Source: an uncultured Clostridia bacterium
GTDB lineage: Bacteria > Bacillota > Clostridia > Christensenellales > UBA1242
Assembly (NCBI GenBank): GCA_944381825.1
Contig: CALWMK010000010.1
Span: 1-45,389 of the forward strand
Direction of reading: 5' to 3'
DNA: 45,389 bases
This document shows, piece by piece, positions 1-8,842 of this stretch. Under the pieces are notes generated by a model that was not told where the DNA came from, did not search any database, and saw only the letters and a list, made by a program, of their open reading frames with translations. A program made the position numbers and the translations under genes. The first letter of the stretch is position 1. Each line of letters starts with the position of its first letter.

Positions 1-295
1 CCATTGAAGCAGCATATTCAGTTGTGGTCAATTTATCATCAAGTGACAATTTTCCATTTTCAATATTTTCAATTGTTATTAAAGTCGTCATAAGCTTTAC
101 AATGCTAGCTACTTGCAATTTATCTTCTGCATTGTTTTCATAAAGAGTTTCACCAGTATAAAAATCAATTATAATAGATGCTTTATCTTGTGTTGAAACA
201 TTGTCTGCATAAACATTTCTAATTGGAGTAATACAACTTATAGCTAGTATTAAAGTAAATATAACACTAAATGTAGTTAAAAAAAACTTTTTCAT
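1..295 (-). CDS. D-alanyl-D-alanine carboxypeptidase (DacF/PBP5-like, S11), 5' part only
   Basis: The first 98 codons of a gene that runs off the left edge. The product opens with a Sec signal (MKKFF, then a hydrophobic stretch, then NVYA just before the mature part). It continues with the typical S11 penicillin-binding domain start ASIIIDFYTGETLYENN and the active-site SxxK tetrad in QVASIVKLMTT (serine about residue 67). S11 enzymes remove the terminal D-Ala from peptidoglycan stem peptides outside the membrane. An AAGGAGAG ribosome binding site lies a few bases upstream of the ATG. It follows the purine nucleoside phosphorylase gene by 54 bp; a punA-dacF pair is also known from Bacillus subtilis, which favours a DacF-type assignment. 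The SxN and KTG motifs lie outside the window, so activity cannot be judged. Confidence 0.88.
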   Translation of the reverse strand, partial: MKKFFLTTFSVIFTLILAISCITPIRNVYADNVSTQDKASIIIDFYTGETLYENNAEDKLQVASIVKLMTTLITIENIENGKLSLDDKLTTTEYAASM

Positions 296-349
296 AAACT
301 CTCCTTTTTAAGTAGTTTTTGAAAAAGTTACTTTTTTATTCATATTAAA

Positions 350-1132
350 TCAAATGCGTAAAATCATTTGAGAAATTATATTGTTAAGATTTTTTGAGTT
401 GAGTTGTGCCATTTTTAAAACATCATCGTGAGAAACATTTTCACCTATCATATTGCTAACAAAGGCAAATGCCAAAACTTTAATTTTCATTTTTCTGGCA
501 CAAATAGTATCAAATGCTGTGCTCATTGAAATTGTATCAGCCCCTAATTTTTTTGCCATTTTAATTTCAGCTGGTGTTTCATAAGTTGGACCAGAAAGTT
601 GCAAATGTACTACTTCTTTCAGTTTTATTTTGTTGTTCATTCCAGAGATTTTTGCCAAGTTGCGTAGATTGTTATCATAAGCATTATTCATATCTATGAA
701 ATCTAAAGGTTCAACTGCAATAAGAGGATTATAACCTGTTAAATTGATATGATCTTTAATTAGTAATAAATCACCTGTTTTATATTTTTTGTTAATTGAT
801 ATGCAAGATGTTGCCATTATGACTATATTAACATTTAATTCTTTTAAAATTTCATAGGGTAATCTAACAAGTGAAATGTCACCTGATTCATAATAATGAT
901 ATCTTGTTAATTTAATACATAATTTATTATTTATCTTTCCAAATTTAAAGAATCCTTTAAAGCCTGGAACTTTACTTTTTGGCAAAGGAGTATCTTTATA
1001 ATCAACTACAATCTCTTCTTCAAAATTTGGAACAGCATCATCTAAACCAGATCCCATAATAAAAGCAATATCAAATTTATCTTGTATTTTGTAATTTGCT
1101 TTTAAAAATTCAACAATTTGTTTTGCATTCAT
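350..1132 (-). CDS. purine nucleoside phosphorylase, PNP/MTAP family
   Basis: 260 residues, close to the usual trimeric PNP length (about 270). The enzyme splits purine nucleosides with phosphate into base and ribose 1-phosphate in cytosolic purine salvage. Visible family features are the phosphate-binding loop IMGSGL (about 25-30), the GPTYETPAE segment carrying the purine/sugar-site glutamate, and GADTISMSTAFDT with FVSNMI near the C-terminus, matching the family MSTVPE and TN motifs. MSTAFD in place of MSTVPE and SN in place of TN are departures that could shift substrate preference. The start ATG has no obvious Shine-Dalgarno sequence, but starting there leaves the normal N-terminal length before the phosphate loop. 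It sits between a lipoprotein gene and a DacF-like gene. The exact substrate (inosine/guanosine or other) cannot be told. Confidence 0.85.
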   Translation of the reverse strand: MNAKQIVEFLKANYKIQDKFDIAFIMGSGLDDAVPNFEEEIVVDYKDTPLPKSKVPGFKGFFKFGKINNKLCIKLTRYHYYESGDISLVRLPYEILKELNVNIVIMATSCISINKKYKTGDLLLIKDHINLTGYNPLIAVEPLDFIDMNNAYDNNLRNLAKISGMNNKIKLKEVVHLQLSGPTYETPAEIKMAKKLGADTISMSTAFDTICARKMKIKVLAFAFVSNMIGENVSHDDVLKMAQLNSKNLNNIISQMILRI

Positions 1133-1175
1133 AAGATTAGTTTAACATATTATTATCTATTTTCAAAATCTTTAG

Positions 1176-1697
1176 TTATTTAACTTGGTTTGTTTTTAAT
1201 TTTAATGTAAATTCTTTTGACACATTTTCTTGGTTGGCAAGCAAATAACCAGTTCCTTTGTAATTTATAAATTTATCTCCACTAACAACTTTAAATTTTA
1301 ATTTGGCCTCTTCATTTGATTTTATAATAAAAGTTTTTGATACTGCATCTTTAAAAGATATAAAATCTTCAGTTTCAGGATTGTTTTTAAAATTTATTAA
1401 AAGTGTGGTTAAAGAATACCATTTATCACTACTATTAAAAATCAAATCGTATTGTTCATCTTTTAATTCTTCTTGTAAAGTAATTTTTAAGTTAGATTTA
1501 TCTGATTTTACAAGGATATCATAATATTTTTTTTCATATCTTTTATCATCTTGAAAAGAAACTGTAAAGGTATTATTAGTTGAACCAGCAGCTGTGCCCA
1601 ATTTAAAACTAGCAATTTCCATATTTTTTTGACAAGCAAAAAATATCATCGAAAATATGATTAATATAAAACTTATATATAATCTTGTTTTTTTCAT
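1176..1697 (-). CDS. hypothetical lipoprotein
   Basis: 173 residues with a lipoprotein signal peptide: MKKTR, a hydrophobic core, and a lipobox ending FFAC (cysteine 22), so the mature protein should be lipid-anchored on the outer face of the membrane. The rest is a beta-rich looking, lysine-rich domain (for example NTFTVSFQDD and LKFKVVSGDKF) that I do not recognise. Two ATG codons are adjacent; the second is chosen because GGAGAG directly abuts the first. It lies 88 bp after the transpeptidase gene and 43 bp before the PNP gene on the same strand, so co-transcription is possible. No function is assigned. Confidence 0.7.
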   Translation of the reverse strand: MKKTRLYISFILIIFSMIFFACQKNMEIASFKLGTAAGSTNNTFTVSFQDDKRYEKKYYDILVKSDKSNLKITLQEELKDEQYDLIFNSSDKWYSLTTLLINFKNNPETEDFISFKDAVSKTFIIKSNEEAKLKFKVVSGDKFINYKGTGYLLANQENVSKEFTLKLKTNQVK

Positions 1698-1785
1698 CAT
1701 CTCTCCAGTTATAAAGTTTAAGCAAATTTAAAAATCTTAAACATTATTAATTTGTTCACAAAACACAAGATTATTCAAAAACAAA

Positions 1786-3681
1786 TTATGTTGTTAAAAT
1801 AATTGTAGTGGTATTTAAAATTTTTGTACCAGCAGGAGGAAGTTGTTCTTTTATAATTCCACCTTCACCCATTATTTCGTATTGTAAAGCTAACTCATTT
1901 AGTTTTATTACTGCTTCAGATAGTGACAATCCAACAAGATTAGGCATTTCAACTTCTTTTACATTTATATTAGCTTGTTCTCCATGCAAAGGTTGTATAT
2001 TCTTATATTCAAAAATTCCAGAAAAAATTTCTTTAGCATAAGGAGAAGCGACTATGCTTCCATAATATTGTCCGCTTCCGGGTTCATCAACAATCACCAA
2101 TACAATATACTCTGGTTTGCTTGCTGGATAGGTGCCAATAAAACTAGAAATATATTTGCCGCTAATTTTTCCATTTTCATATTTTTGTGTTGTACCGGTT
2201 TTGCCCCCTATTTCATATCCGGGCACAAATGTATATTTACCGGGTTTTGAAACAGTTTCCTCAAGCATCATATTAATTATATCAGATGTTTCTTTCGATA
2301 CAACTCGTCTTTTAGGTGTTGTTGGAAAATCATAGACAACATTTCCGTTAAAGTCCTTTATATTTTTAATGATTTGAGGTTTATAAAGTGTTCCGCCATT
2401 AACTACAGCTGAAATTGCAGAAATAAGCTGAATGGGTGTGACGGCAACGGCTTGACCAAAACCCATTCTTGCCAAGTCTACATTTTTGACATTGTTTTTA
2501 TTCATTAAAATGCCACCACTCTCACCTGATACTTCAATGTTTGTCATTTCTCCAAAACCATAATTTTTTAAACAATCATAAAATTTATCCAGACCTAATC
2601 GTAAAGCGAGATCAACAAAAACACAATTGCAAGAATTGCATAATCCATCTGTTAAATCTTGGGAACCATGCCCTACACTTTTCCAACATTTAATTTTTTC
2701 ACCATCAACCACACAAGAACCACCACAATAAAATCCGGTATTAAGTGAAGCTGTTTTATTTTCTAAGGTGCTAGCCATTGTTAGAATTTTAAATGTTGAA
2801 CCAGGCTCATAAACATCAATTACACATTTGTTTTTTACTGTTTCCATAAGATATGAAATGTCATTTCTAGGCACATCATTTAAATCAAAACTTGGTTTAT
2901 TACTCATGGCTAAAACTTCACCATTATTTGGATTCATAACTATGCAAGAAACAGCTTTAGCTTTTTGTTCTACCATTAATTTTTCTAAAGTTCTTTCAAC
3001 AATTAATTGTATTTTGCTGTCGATAGTTAAAGTAATATTGTTTCCTGGTATGGATGGGATGTAACTTCGTAAGGTGTTGTCAAGTTCTACACCTCTTAAA
3101 TCGCTTTGTACTAATGAATAACCATTGACGCCCTTTAAATAGTTGTCATAAAATAATTCAATTCCAGCTTGACCTTGATTATCTATCGTTGTAAAACCTA
3201 ATATTTGTGTTAATAAATCTCCATAAGGATAATATCTTTTTATGTTTTCAGAAAGAAAAACTCCTTCCAGTTCACAGTCAAGAATTTTTTCCGCAACATC
3301 AACTTCTATTTGGCTAGCTATTAAAACCTCACTTACTGAATTATAAATAGCTTTATCATAAACGGTCATATAATCAAGATTTAAAAGTTCACTAAGTTTT
3401 TTTGCAACACCTACAGCATCTTTAATTTGTCTTGCACGAGTATAAACATTGTATGTAGTATATGAAACAGCCAATGAAGAGCCGGTCGTATCATAAATTT
3501 TACCACGTTCAGCTACAAGAGGTAAATTCCTTGTCCATTGAGATTCAGCTTTTTGTTGTAGATTTTTGCCATTAATAATTTGAACAATACCCAATCGTAA
3601 TCCTAAAAGACAAAAAATAAAGGATATTGTTAATATTAGTGTCAATATCCTCTTTCGTAATGAATGCATGGTATACTTCAT
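1786..3681 (-). CDS. peptidoglycan transpeptidase, class B PBP (FtsI/SpoVD-like) with PASTA domain
   Basis: 631 residues. A short cytoplasmic N-terminus and one membrane anchor (about residues 11-31) precede the PBP dimerisation domain and a penicillin-binding transpeptidase domain. The three catalytic motifs are intact: S295-T-F-K298 in YEPGSTFK, S350-C-N352, and K494-T-G in GGKTGTTQ. A single PASTA domain (about 577-631, VEMPNLVGLSLSEAV) ends the protein. Class B PBPs cross-link septal peptidoglycan with FtsW; single-PASTA versions in Bacillota are typical of SpoVD (spore cortex) or FtsI/PBP2B (division). It starts 3 bp after the FtsL-like gene in a shortened division/cell-wall cluster, which supports a division role. 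No sporulation gene is visible nearby, so SpoVD versus FtsI stays open. Confidence 0.92.
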   Translation of the reverse strand: MKYTMHSLRKRILTLILTISFIFCLLGLRLGIVQIINGKNLQQKAESQWTRNLPLVAERGKIYDTTGSSLAVSYTTYNVYTRARQIKDAVGVAKKLSELLNLDYMTVYDKAIYNSVSEVLIASQIEVDVAEKILDCELEGVFLSENIKRYYPYGDLLTQILGFTTIDNQGQAGIELFYDNYLKGVNGYSLVQSDLRGVELDNTLRSYIPSIPGNNITLTIDSKIQLIVERTLEKLMVEQKAKAVSCIVMNPNNGEVLAMSNKPSFDLNDVPRNDISYLMETVKNKCVIDVYEPGSTFKILTMASTLENKTASLNTGFYCGGSCVVDGEKIKCWKSVGHGSQDLTDGLCNSCNCVFVDLALRLGLDKFYDCLKNYGFGEMTNIEVSGESGGILMNKNNVKNVDLARMGFGQAVAVTPIQLISAISAVVNGGTLYKPQIIKNIKDFNGNVVYDFPTTPKRRVVSKETSDIINMMLEETVSKPGKYTFVPGYEIGGKTGTTQKYENGKISGKYISSFIGTYPASKPEYIVLVIVDEPGSGQYYGSIVASPYAKEIFSGIFEYKNIQPLHGEQANINVKEVEMPNLVGLSLSEAVIKLNELALQYEIMGEGGIIKEQLPPAGTKILNTTTIILTT

Positions 3682-3684
3682 TTA

Positions 3685-4407
3685 TTAGCCTCCAAAAAGA
3701 TAACCAAACCAATTACAAATTTTATCGAACCAATTACTATTTTGAGCATAATCAGTAGGATTTTCGAGTGGAGCTGGTTGAATTGTAATAATTTCTTCTA
3801 TTGGGAAAAGAGAACTATCACTAGGGTTTTGAGAAGTATCTTTTAAATCGTCTAATTGTTCAATTTTTTTAATGTAATTAAGTTCGTTTATTTTAAATGA
3901 AGATTGAGAAGCTTCTATAGTACTTTGCGCAGTAGCAATTCTAACAGCATTTGTTATTACCCAACCAGTGCAAACGGCAATTATAGCACAATAAATACAG
4001 GTTAAAAGCCTAAAACGAAATTTAGTTGGTTTCTTTTTTTGTTTTGGCTTTGCTTCAATCTCAAAAAAATCTCTTTCAATGTTTTCGATTTTTTCTTCAA
4101 AAATTGGAGCGCTTGCTTGCTTTACCTCTTCAATTTTTTCAAAGTTAACTTTTAAATTTTTTGCCTCTTTAGGCTTATTAATATCTAAACTTTGATTGAG
4201 CGTTGGCTTTTCAGTTTTTTCAAATGTTGCAGAAGAGAATAAATTTATCTGAGGCATTGTTGGCTTAATTGGTTCTTCAGTTTCAATTTTTTGAGCAACA
4301 AAAATATCTTCTGGCTCTGGTAAATTTTCATTGAGCTGTTCTTTTTCTGGGTGTTTCTCGTCAAGTTTTTTTTCCGCTTCCCTTTCTTTTAGAAGATTTG
4401 GTCTCAT
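3685..4407 (-). CDS. FtsL-like division protein (by position and topology)
   Basis: 240 residues. A long, charged, Pro/Glu/Lys-rich cytoplasmic part (about 1-130) is followed by a basic patch (KQKKKPTKFRFR), one transmembrane segment (about 132-154), and a short helical stretch with heptad-like spacing (about 155-190). This is the type-II bitopic layout of FtsL/DivIC septum proteins, and the gene lies exactly where ftsL sits, between rsmH and the class B PBP. FtsL proteins bridge FtsQ/DivIB, DivIC and the septal synthase. The cytoplasmic part is unusually long for FtsL (the whole protein is commonly about 100-120 residues). The C-terminus ends in an aromatic tail (NWFDKICNWFGYLFGG). Sequence similarity to FtsL is weak, so the call rests on synteny and topology. 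Confidence 0.65.
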   Translation of the reverse strand: MRPNLLKEREAEKKLDEKHPEKEQLNENLPEPEDIFVAQKIETEEPIKPTMPQINLFSSATFEKTEKPTLNQSLDINKPKEAKNLKVNFEKIEEVKQASAPIFEEKIENIERDFFEIEAKPKQKKKPTKFRFRLLTCIYCAIIAVCTGWVITNAVRIATAQSTIEASQSSFKINELNYIKKIEQLDDLKDTSQNPSDSSLFPIEEIITIQPAPLENPTDYAQNSNWFDKICNWFGYLFGG

Positions 4408-4470
4408 AATAATTTTACTCCTTTAATTATTATAATAGAACACAAAAAAATTTTTTGCAAGAAAAAAACA

Positions 4471-5385
4471 TTAAATTTTTTCACCTATCCTTAACTTTGC
4501 GCTATGACTTCGTGAATTTAATTTGAGTTCATCGGCATTTGCAACAATTGGTTTTTTATTTATTAATTTAATACTTGCATGATGCCCACAAATGCAAACT
4601 GGAGTTTTTGGTGGACAAATACAATCTTTTGAAGCTTCTTTAAAAGCATTTTTTACTATTCTATCTTCTAAAGAATGAAAGGAAATAATAGCAATTCTGC
4701 CATGTGTTTTAAGCTTGCTAATTAAAAATAAGATAGATTCATATAAACCAGTCAATTCTCTATTAACTTCGATTCTAATAGCTTGAAATGTTTTCTGACA
4801 CCCACCAGAAAATTTATATTTACTTGGAATTGCTGATTCAATGACTTGTTTTAATTCGAAAGTTGTTGAAATTGGAGAAATTTTTCTTTGTTTGAGAATT
4901 TTTGCGACTATTTGTTTTGCATATTTTTCTTCACCATAGTCAAATAAAATTTTTTCTAAATCGTCTTTAGTGTAGTTGTTAATAACCGTATATGCACTAA
5001 GTTTTTGAGAACTATCCATTCTCATGTCAAGTTTTGCATTTTTTAAAAAACTAAATCCTCGAGAGGGCGATTCTATTTGATGTGAGCTAACTCCCAAATC
5101 AATCAAGATTCCGTCAAATTCTTCAAATAATATCTTGGTTTCAATATCTTTAAAATCGCTTTTAATAAATTTTATAAAATTGAAATCTTTTAATTTTTCC
5201 TTACCTGCATTTATTGCTTCATCATCCTTATCAACACAGATAAGTTTTCCAAATTTCATTTTTTTTGCAATTTCAAAAGAATGTCCACCTCCACCTAAAG
5301 TACAATCAAGATAAACTCCACCCTCTTTAATTTCAAGGGCAGAAACTACCTCATTTAATAAAACTGGAATATGCTTATAATTCAT
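4471..5385 (-). CDS. rsmH: 16S rRNA (cytosine(1402)-N(4))-methyltransferase RsmH
   Basis: 304 residues, normal length. RsmH (MraW) uses S-adenosylmethionine to methylate N4 of C1402 in the decoding centre of 16S rRNA. Diagnostic segments are HIPVLLNEVV at the N-terminus, the SAM-binding loop LDCTLGGGGHS (about 27-37), DLGVSSHQ, the QTF-like segment GGCQKTFQAIRIEVN, and the end NSRSHSAKLRIGE. The gene is part of the ancestral division/cell-wall cluster (rsmH-ftsL-ftsI). Its ATG overlaps the TAA of the upstream CvpA-like gene (TAATG) and it has only a weak GGA upstream, so translation is probably coupled to that gene. No mraZ is found upstream. Confidence 0.96.
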   Translation of the reverse strand: MNYKHIPVLLNEVVSALEIKEGGVYLDCTLGGGGHSFEIAKKMKFGKLICVDKDDEAINAGKEKLKDFNFIKFIKSDFKDIETKILFEEFDGILIDLGVSSHQIESPSRGFSFLKNAKLDMRMDSSQKLSAYTVINNYTKDDLEKILFDYGEEKYAKQIVAKILKQRKISPISTTFELKQVIESAIPSKYKFSGGCQKTFQAIRIEVNRELTGLYESILFLISKLKTHGRIAIISFHSLEDRIVKNAFKEASKDCICPPKTPVCICGHHASIKLINKKPIVANADELKLNSRSHSAKLRIGEKI

Positions 5386-8300
5386 TAGTTAAGTCCAAAA
5401 ATTAATAATAAATTTGTTTGATCAAGTTCAGTATAATTTTCTTGAATATAATTTTTAATAGCATCTGAATATAATGAATCTACTGAAATTGTAATTTCAT
5501 TATTTAAAAACAAATTCTTTGTCGAAGTAGAATTATTCATATTTTCAATAAGCTCAATATAATCATTATATTCGGGAGAATCGTTAAGTTCAAAGTTTTG
5601 ATAACAATTTTTCAAAGCATCCACCGATGCTTTTTCATCCAAATAAGAATCAACTTTCAAAAATTCAAGTTTATTTGTTGGAATAAGTCCAGCAATGAAA
5701 TCTAATATATTATGCACTTTGTTGATTTTAGAATCATATGCACTTAAAGTTTGAAGGGAATCTGATAAAAGTATAAGAGTTTCCAATTTATTTGCTTCAG
5801 ATGACAATGTTACAAAATTATTTGATGTTGTCAATATATCAGCAATAATTAAACCATAATCCTCATCTTGATACATAGAATTTACAACAACAGATAACTT
5901 TGTTTTTAATGAATCAGAAATAACTGAATTTTCATTAATATCTTTAGCTTCAACAGCAAGTGCTAAGATATCAACCCAATCAACATTTTCTTGAGAGGTG
6001 TAGTTGTTTAATAAATAGGTTATTTTTTCACCATATTCTCCATTTTTCAAATAATCTAAAATTGCATCATAAGTTTTATTAAATATACCAATATAATTTG
6101 TAGATAAAGCATTTGATTTCAAACTATTCATTGTGTTTCCTATTATTTCATATGAAGTGCCAATTATTTCTGTTGTCATTCCATCTTTAATCTCTTTGTA
6201 GAGCGATATAAAATTTTTAATTACATTGGAAATATCACTTACTTGCATGCTTATGTCTGTATCAAGTGGAATTTTAGTAATAGATGAATTTAATATAGAA
6301 TTTAATGTTGTATTAATTGTATTAACCAATTTTATAATATTTTTTTTCATCAATTGGCTTTGAGATAAAGGATTAATTATTCTGTCAACTTGTTCATTAG
6401 TTAAGGATTCAAAAATAGAGTCCAAGTTATCACCGTCTTTAATGGCTTGTAACATGGTTTTTTGTCCATTTTCATCAACTATAATTTCATTCATAGCTGT
6501 AATTGCATCTTGAATTTTATCAAGTTCACTATTCCAACTAAAATCATTTTCTAAAGCAATCAAAAAGTCTGCGAATTCATTTAAATTAGGATTTTTTGCA
6601 AGAGCTTTAATTAAAGAATTATATATTCCTTCATATTCAATATTATCTTCCATATAAGAATTAAAAAGTTCACTTTGTTTAATTGAATCTAAAGCTAAAC
6701 CAAGACGGGTTAAATTGCTTGCCACTATCTCGCCAAAAGCATCACTTTTTAATTGTTCTAAATTTAATTCACTAGCATAGAGAACAACATTGTCAAAGAA
6801 GGCAACAATTTTTTCTTTTTCTTCTGGTTTATTAATTGCACTTTTTTGAATTTTCCCAAGTTCTACATTTTCACCAAGCTGATTTTGATAATTTTCTATT
6901 AGTTTGTCAATTTCATCAAATCCTAAATAAATTAATTTTTTAAATGCAGAAGTTTCAAGCAAATTAGAAACAATTTTATTTATATATGATTTTTGAGAAG
7001 AGTCTTTATTAGCCAGCTTCTTTAAGATACTTGATATGTCTTCATTTGATATATTGTCGCTAAGATTATTTATTAAGTTTGATTCTTTGATTGCCAAAAG
7101 CGAATTTGAAATTGAGTTGAACTCAGTATCAATGCTTCCCTCATTCTTAAATACCTGTAAATCAACATATTTGGATATTTTCTCTTCTTTACTTAAAGCA
7201 TCTAAAATGCTTGGGAAAATACTTTCGCCATTTTCATTATAAAAGATTGATGACGAATAAAGTTTATTAAGCAAAAAACTTAATTTGCTACAAATAAAAT
7301 CTACATCAGCATTAAAAAGCAAATATGGTTGTTTTGTTATTGAATCAAAAACATCACTTGAAATATTAGAGGAGATATTGTTGTAAATGTCTAAAGCACT
7401 GTTTAAAACATCTTTAATGCCTGTTCTATCCCAATCCACTTTTTTAAAATCAACATTAGCAATATTGAGTTCATATTTATCTTCAAGTTTATCAAGAACA
7501 GCATTTAATTGAATTATTGCAAAATTTTTAAGTGTTTCAGATAGCATAAGATTGTCAACAATTTTATTTAAAGCATCTCTATTATTATTTAATAGAATGT
7601 TGGAAATTGAAGATAAATTAATTTCATCTTTTATAATTTCATCAGCCAATCCGCTTTCACAAGCTGATTTAGCCACTCCAAACACAGCATAAACTTCGGT
7701 TTTAATTGTATTTAAAGCATTAGTTTCTTTTCCTAATTGTGAATTTAAAGCTTGCAAAAGAGAGGTTGCAAAATCTGGAAGTTCAATTTTTAAAGTAGGA
7801 TTTGGACTAGTTAAATCATCCACAGCCCATTGAGTTATTTCTGGAAGAAGTGTTTTTAAAATTCCAGAATTAAACAAAGAATCAAGTGCTTTTTCGAGCT
7901 TTAAAAAATCAATGCTTTTTAAACTTGTTTTAGAAAAATCAAAATCAATTAAAAAGGCCGCATTATCATAAACATTTGCAAAAGCATTTATTTCTCTTCT
8001 TAATGTAATTTTTTCTCCACCAACATTTACAGTTGTCAAAGTGTCAAAACAAAGTTTATCCAAACCACCCATTTTCACAAATTTTCCAACTAAATTTGAA
8101 TTATAAGCCGAAATCACTTCTTTTACTTCTAGTGGTAAATTTTCATCTAATAATTTTGCTGTAGGCGTTAAATCATCTGCATAAGCAACATTGTCATTTG
8201 TAGAATAAGTTAAATCGCTTACAGTTGAAACAAGCCCTGATATTGGTATTAAAATTACAAAGAGCATAATTAAACTCTGAACAACCCCAACTAGTCCACC

Positions 8301-8795
8301 GAGGAGTCTATGTTTTTTTTCTTTTTTTTGTGTTGGAATCACATTTTTTCCATCTTTAATTCTATAAGGTTCTTTATGCCTTTTAAATACAATTGATGAA
8401 ATAATAAGATACACAATATAGCTGGCAAACCACATTGATAAAACTAAAAGTATAAAAACAATAGCATTTAAAATTAAAAGAGGAAGAACATTAATAAATT
8501 CTGCTATATTTGGACTAGAAGCATATAAATTTGCAATTGTTTCATTGTTTAAAAGCATTTTTGTCAAATGTTCTGAAAACGACAAATTTTCTCCATTTAT
8601 TGTCGCATGAATATTTATTACAGATTTAGATATAGGCATACTTAATAAACTTGCTAAAGCAATAAACAAAAGAAAAATAAATAATCTTAAAGTAGCCTTT
8701 TTAAAGCCTTTAACAAGACCAAATAAAAAACCAAAAACTGCAAATATACCCAACAAAGAATATAGAACTATTGAAACGATTTGTTCAACTGGCAT
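5385..8795 (-). CDS. giant membrane protein with N-terminal CvpA-like domain
   Basis: 1136 residues. The first ~190 contain four hydrophobic segments (about 6-30, 36-53, 105-136, 163-190). The first ends in GFLFGLVKGFKKATLR, the Gly-Leu-hydrophobic-Lys-Gly pattern of CvpA/colicin V production family proteins. Family members are usually about 160-200 residues. Here some 940 residues follow, with no further clear membrane segment, rich in Asn, Ser, Leu, Ile, Asp and Glu with a helical character and no recognisable domain. With four membrane passes both ends should lie on the same side; which side cannot be fixed from the sequence. A TTAGGAGGAAAT ribosome binding site precedes the ATG. The stop overlaps the rsmH start (TAATG), tying the protein to the division/cell-wall cluster. 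Function unknown. Confidence 0.8.
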   Translation of the reverse strand: MPVEQIVSIVLYSLLGIFAVFGFLFGLVKGFKKATLRLFIFLLFIALASLLSMPISKSVINIHATINGENLSFSEHLTKMLLNNETIANLYASSPNIAEFINVLPLLILNAIVFILLVLSMWFASYIVYLIISSIVFKRHKEPYRIKDGKNVIPTQKKEKKHRLLGGLVGVVQSLIMLFVILIPISGLVSTVSDLTYSTNDNVAYADDLTPTAKLLDENLPLEVKEVISAYNSNLVGKFVKMGGLDKLCFDTLTTVNVGGEKITLRREINAFANVYDNAAFLIDFDFSKTSLKSIDFLKLEKALDSLFNSGILKTLLPEITQWAVDDLTSPNPTLKIELPDFATSLLQALNSQLGKETNALNTIKTEVYAVFGVAKSACESGLADEIIKDEINLSSISNILLNNNRDALNKIVDNLMLSETLKNFAIIQLNAVLDKLEDKYELNIANVDFKKVDWDRTGIKDVLNSALDIYNNISSNISSDVFDSITKQPYLLFNADVDFICSKLSFLLNKLYSSSIFYNENGESIFPSILDALSKEEKISKYVDLQVFKNEGSIDTEFNSISNSLLAIKESNLINNLSDNISNEDISSILKKLANKDSSQKSYINKIVSNLLETSAFKKLIYLGFDEIDKLIENYQNQLGENVELGKIQKSAINKPEEKEKIVAFFDNVVLYASELNLEQLKSDAFGEIVASNLTRLGLALDSIKQSELFNSYMEDNIEYEGIYNSLIKALAKNPNLNEFADFLIALENDFSWNSELDKIQDAITAMNEIIVDENGQKTMLQAIKDGDNLDSIFESLTNEQVDRIINPLSQSQLMKKNIIKLVNTINTTLNSILNSSITKIPLDTDISMQVSDISNVIKNFISLYKEIKDGMTTEIIGTSYEIIGNTMNSLKSNALSTNYIGIFNKTYDAILDYLKNGEYGEKITYLLNNYTSQENVDWVDILALAVEAKDINENSVISDSLKTKLSVVVNSMYQDEDYGLIIADILTTSNNFVTLSSEANKLETLILLSDSLQTLSAYDSKINKVHNILDFIAGLIPTNKLEFLKVDSYLDEKASVDALKNCYQNFELNDSPEYNDYIELIENMNNSTSTKNLFLNNEITISVDSLYSDAIKNYIQENYTELDQTNLLLIFGLN

Positions 8796-8842
8796 ATTTC
8801 CTCCTAATTATATAGTTTACATGTTTTAAATAAATTTATCAA

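Noticed and set aside
8800..8830. TATAAT-like box directly before the CvpA-like gene
   Set aside because: It sits only about 5 bp from the ribosome binding site and has no -35; transcription from the yqeY-phosphoesterase run explains expression.
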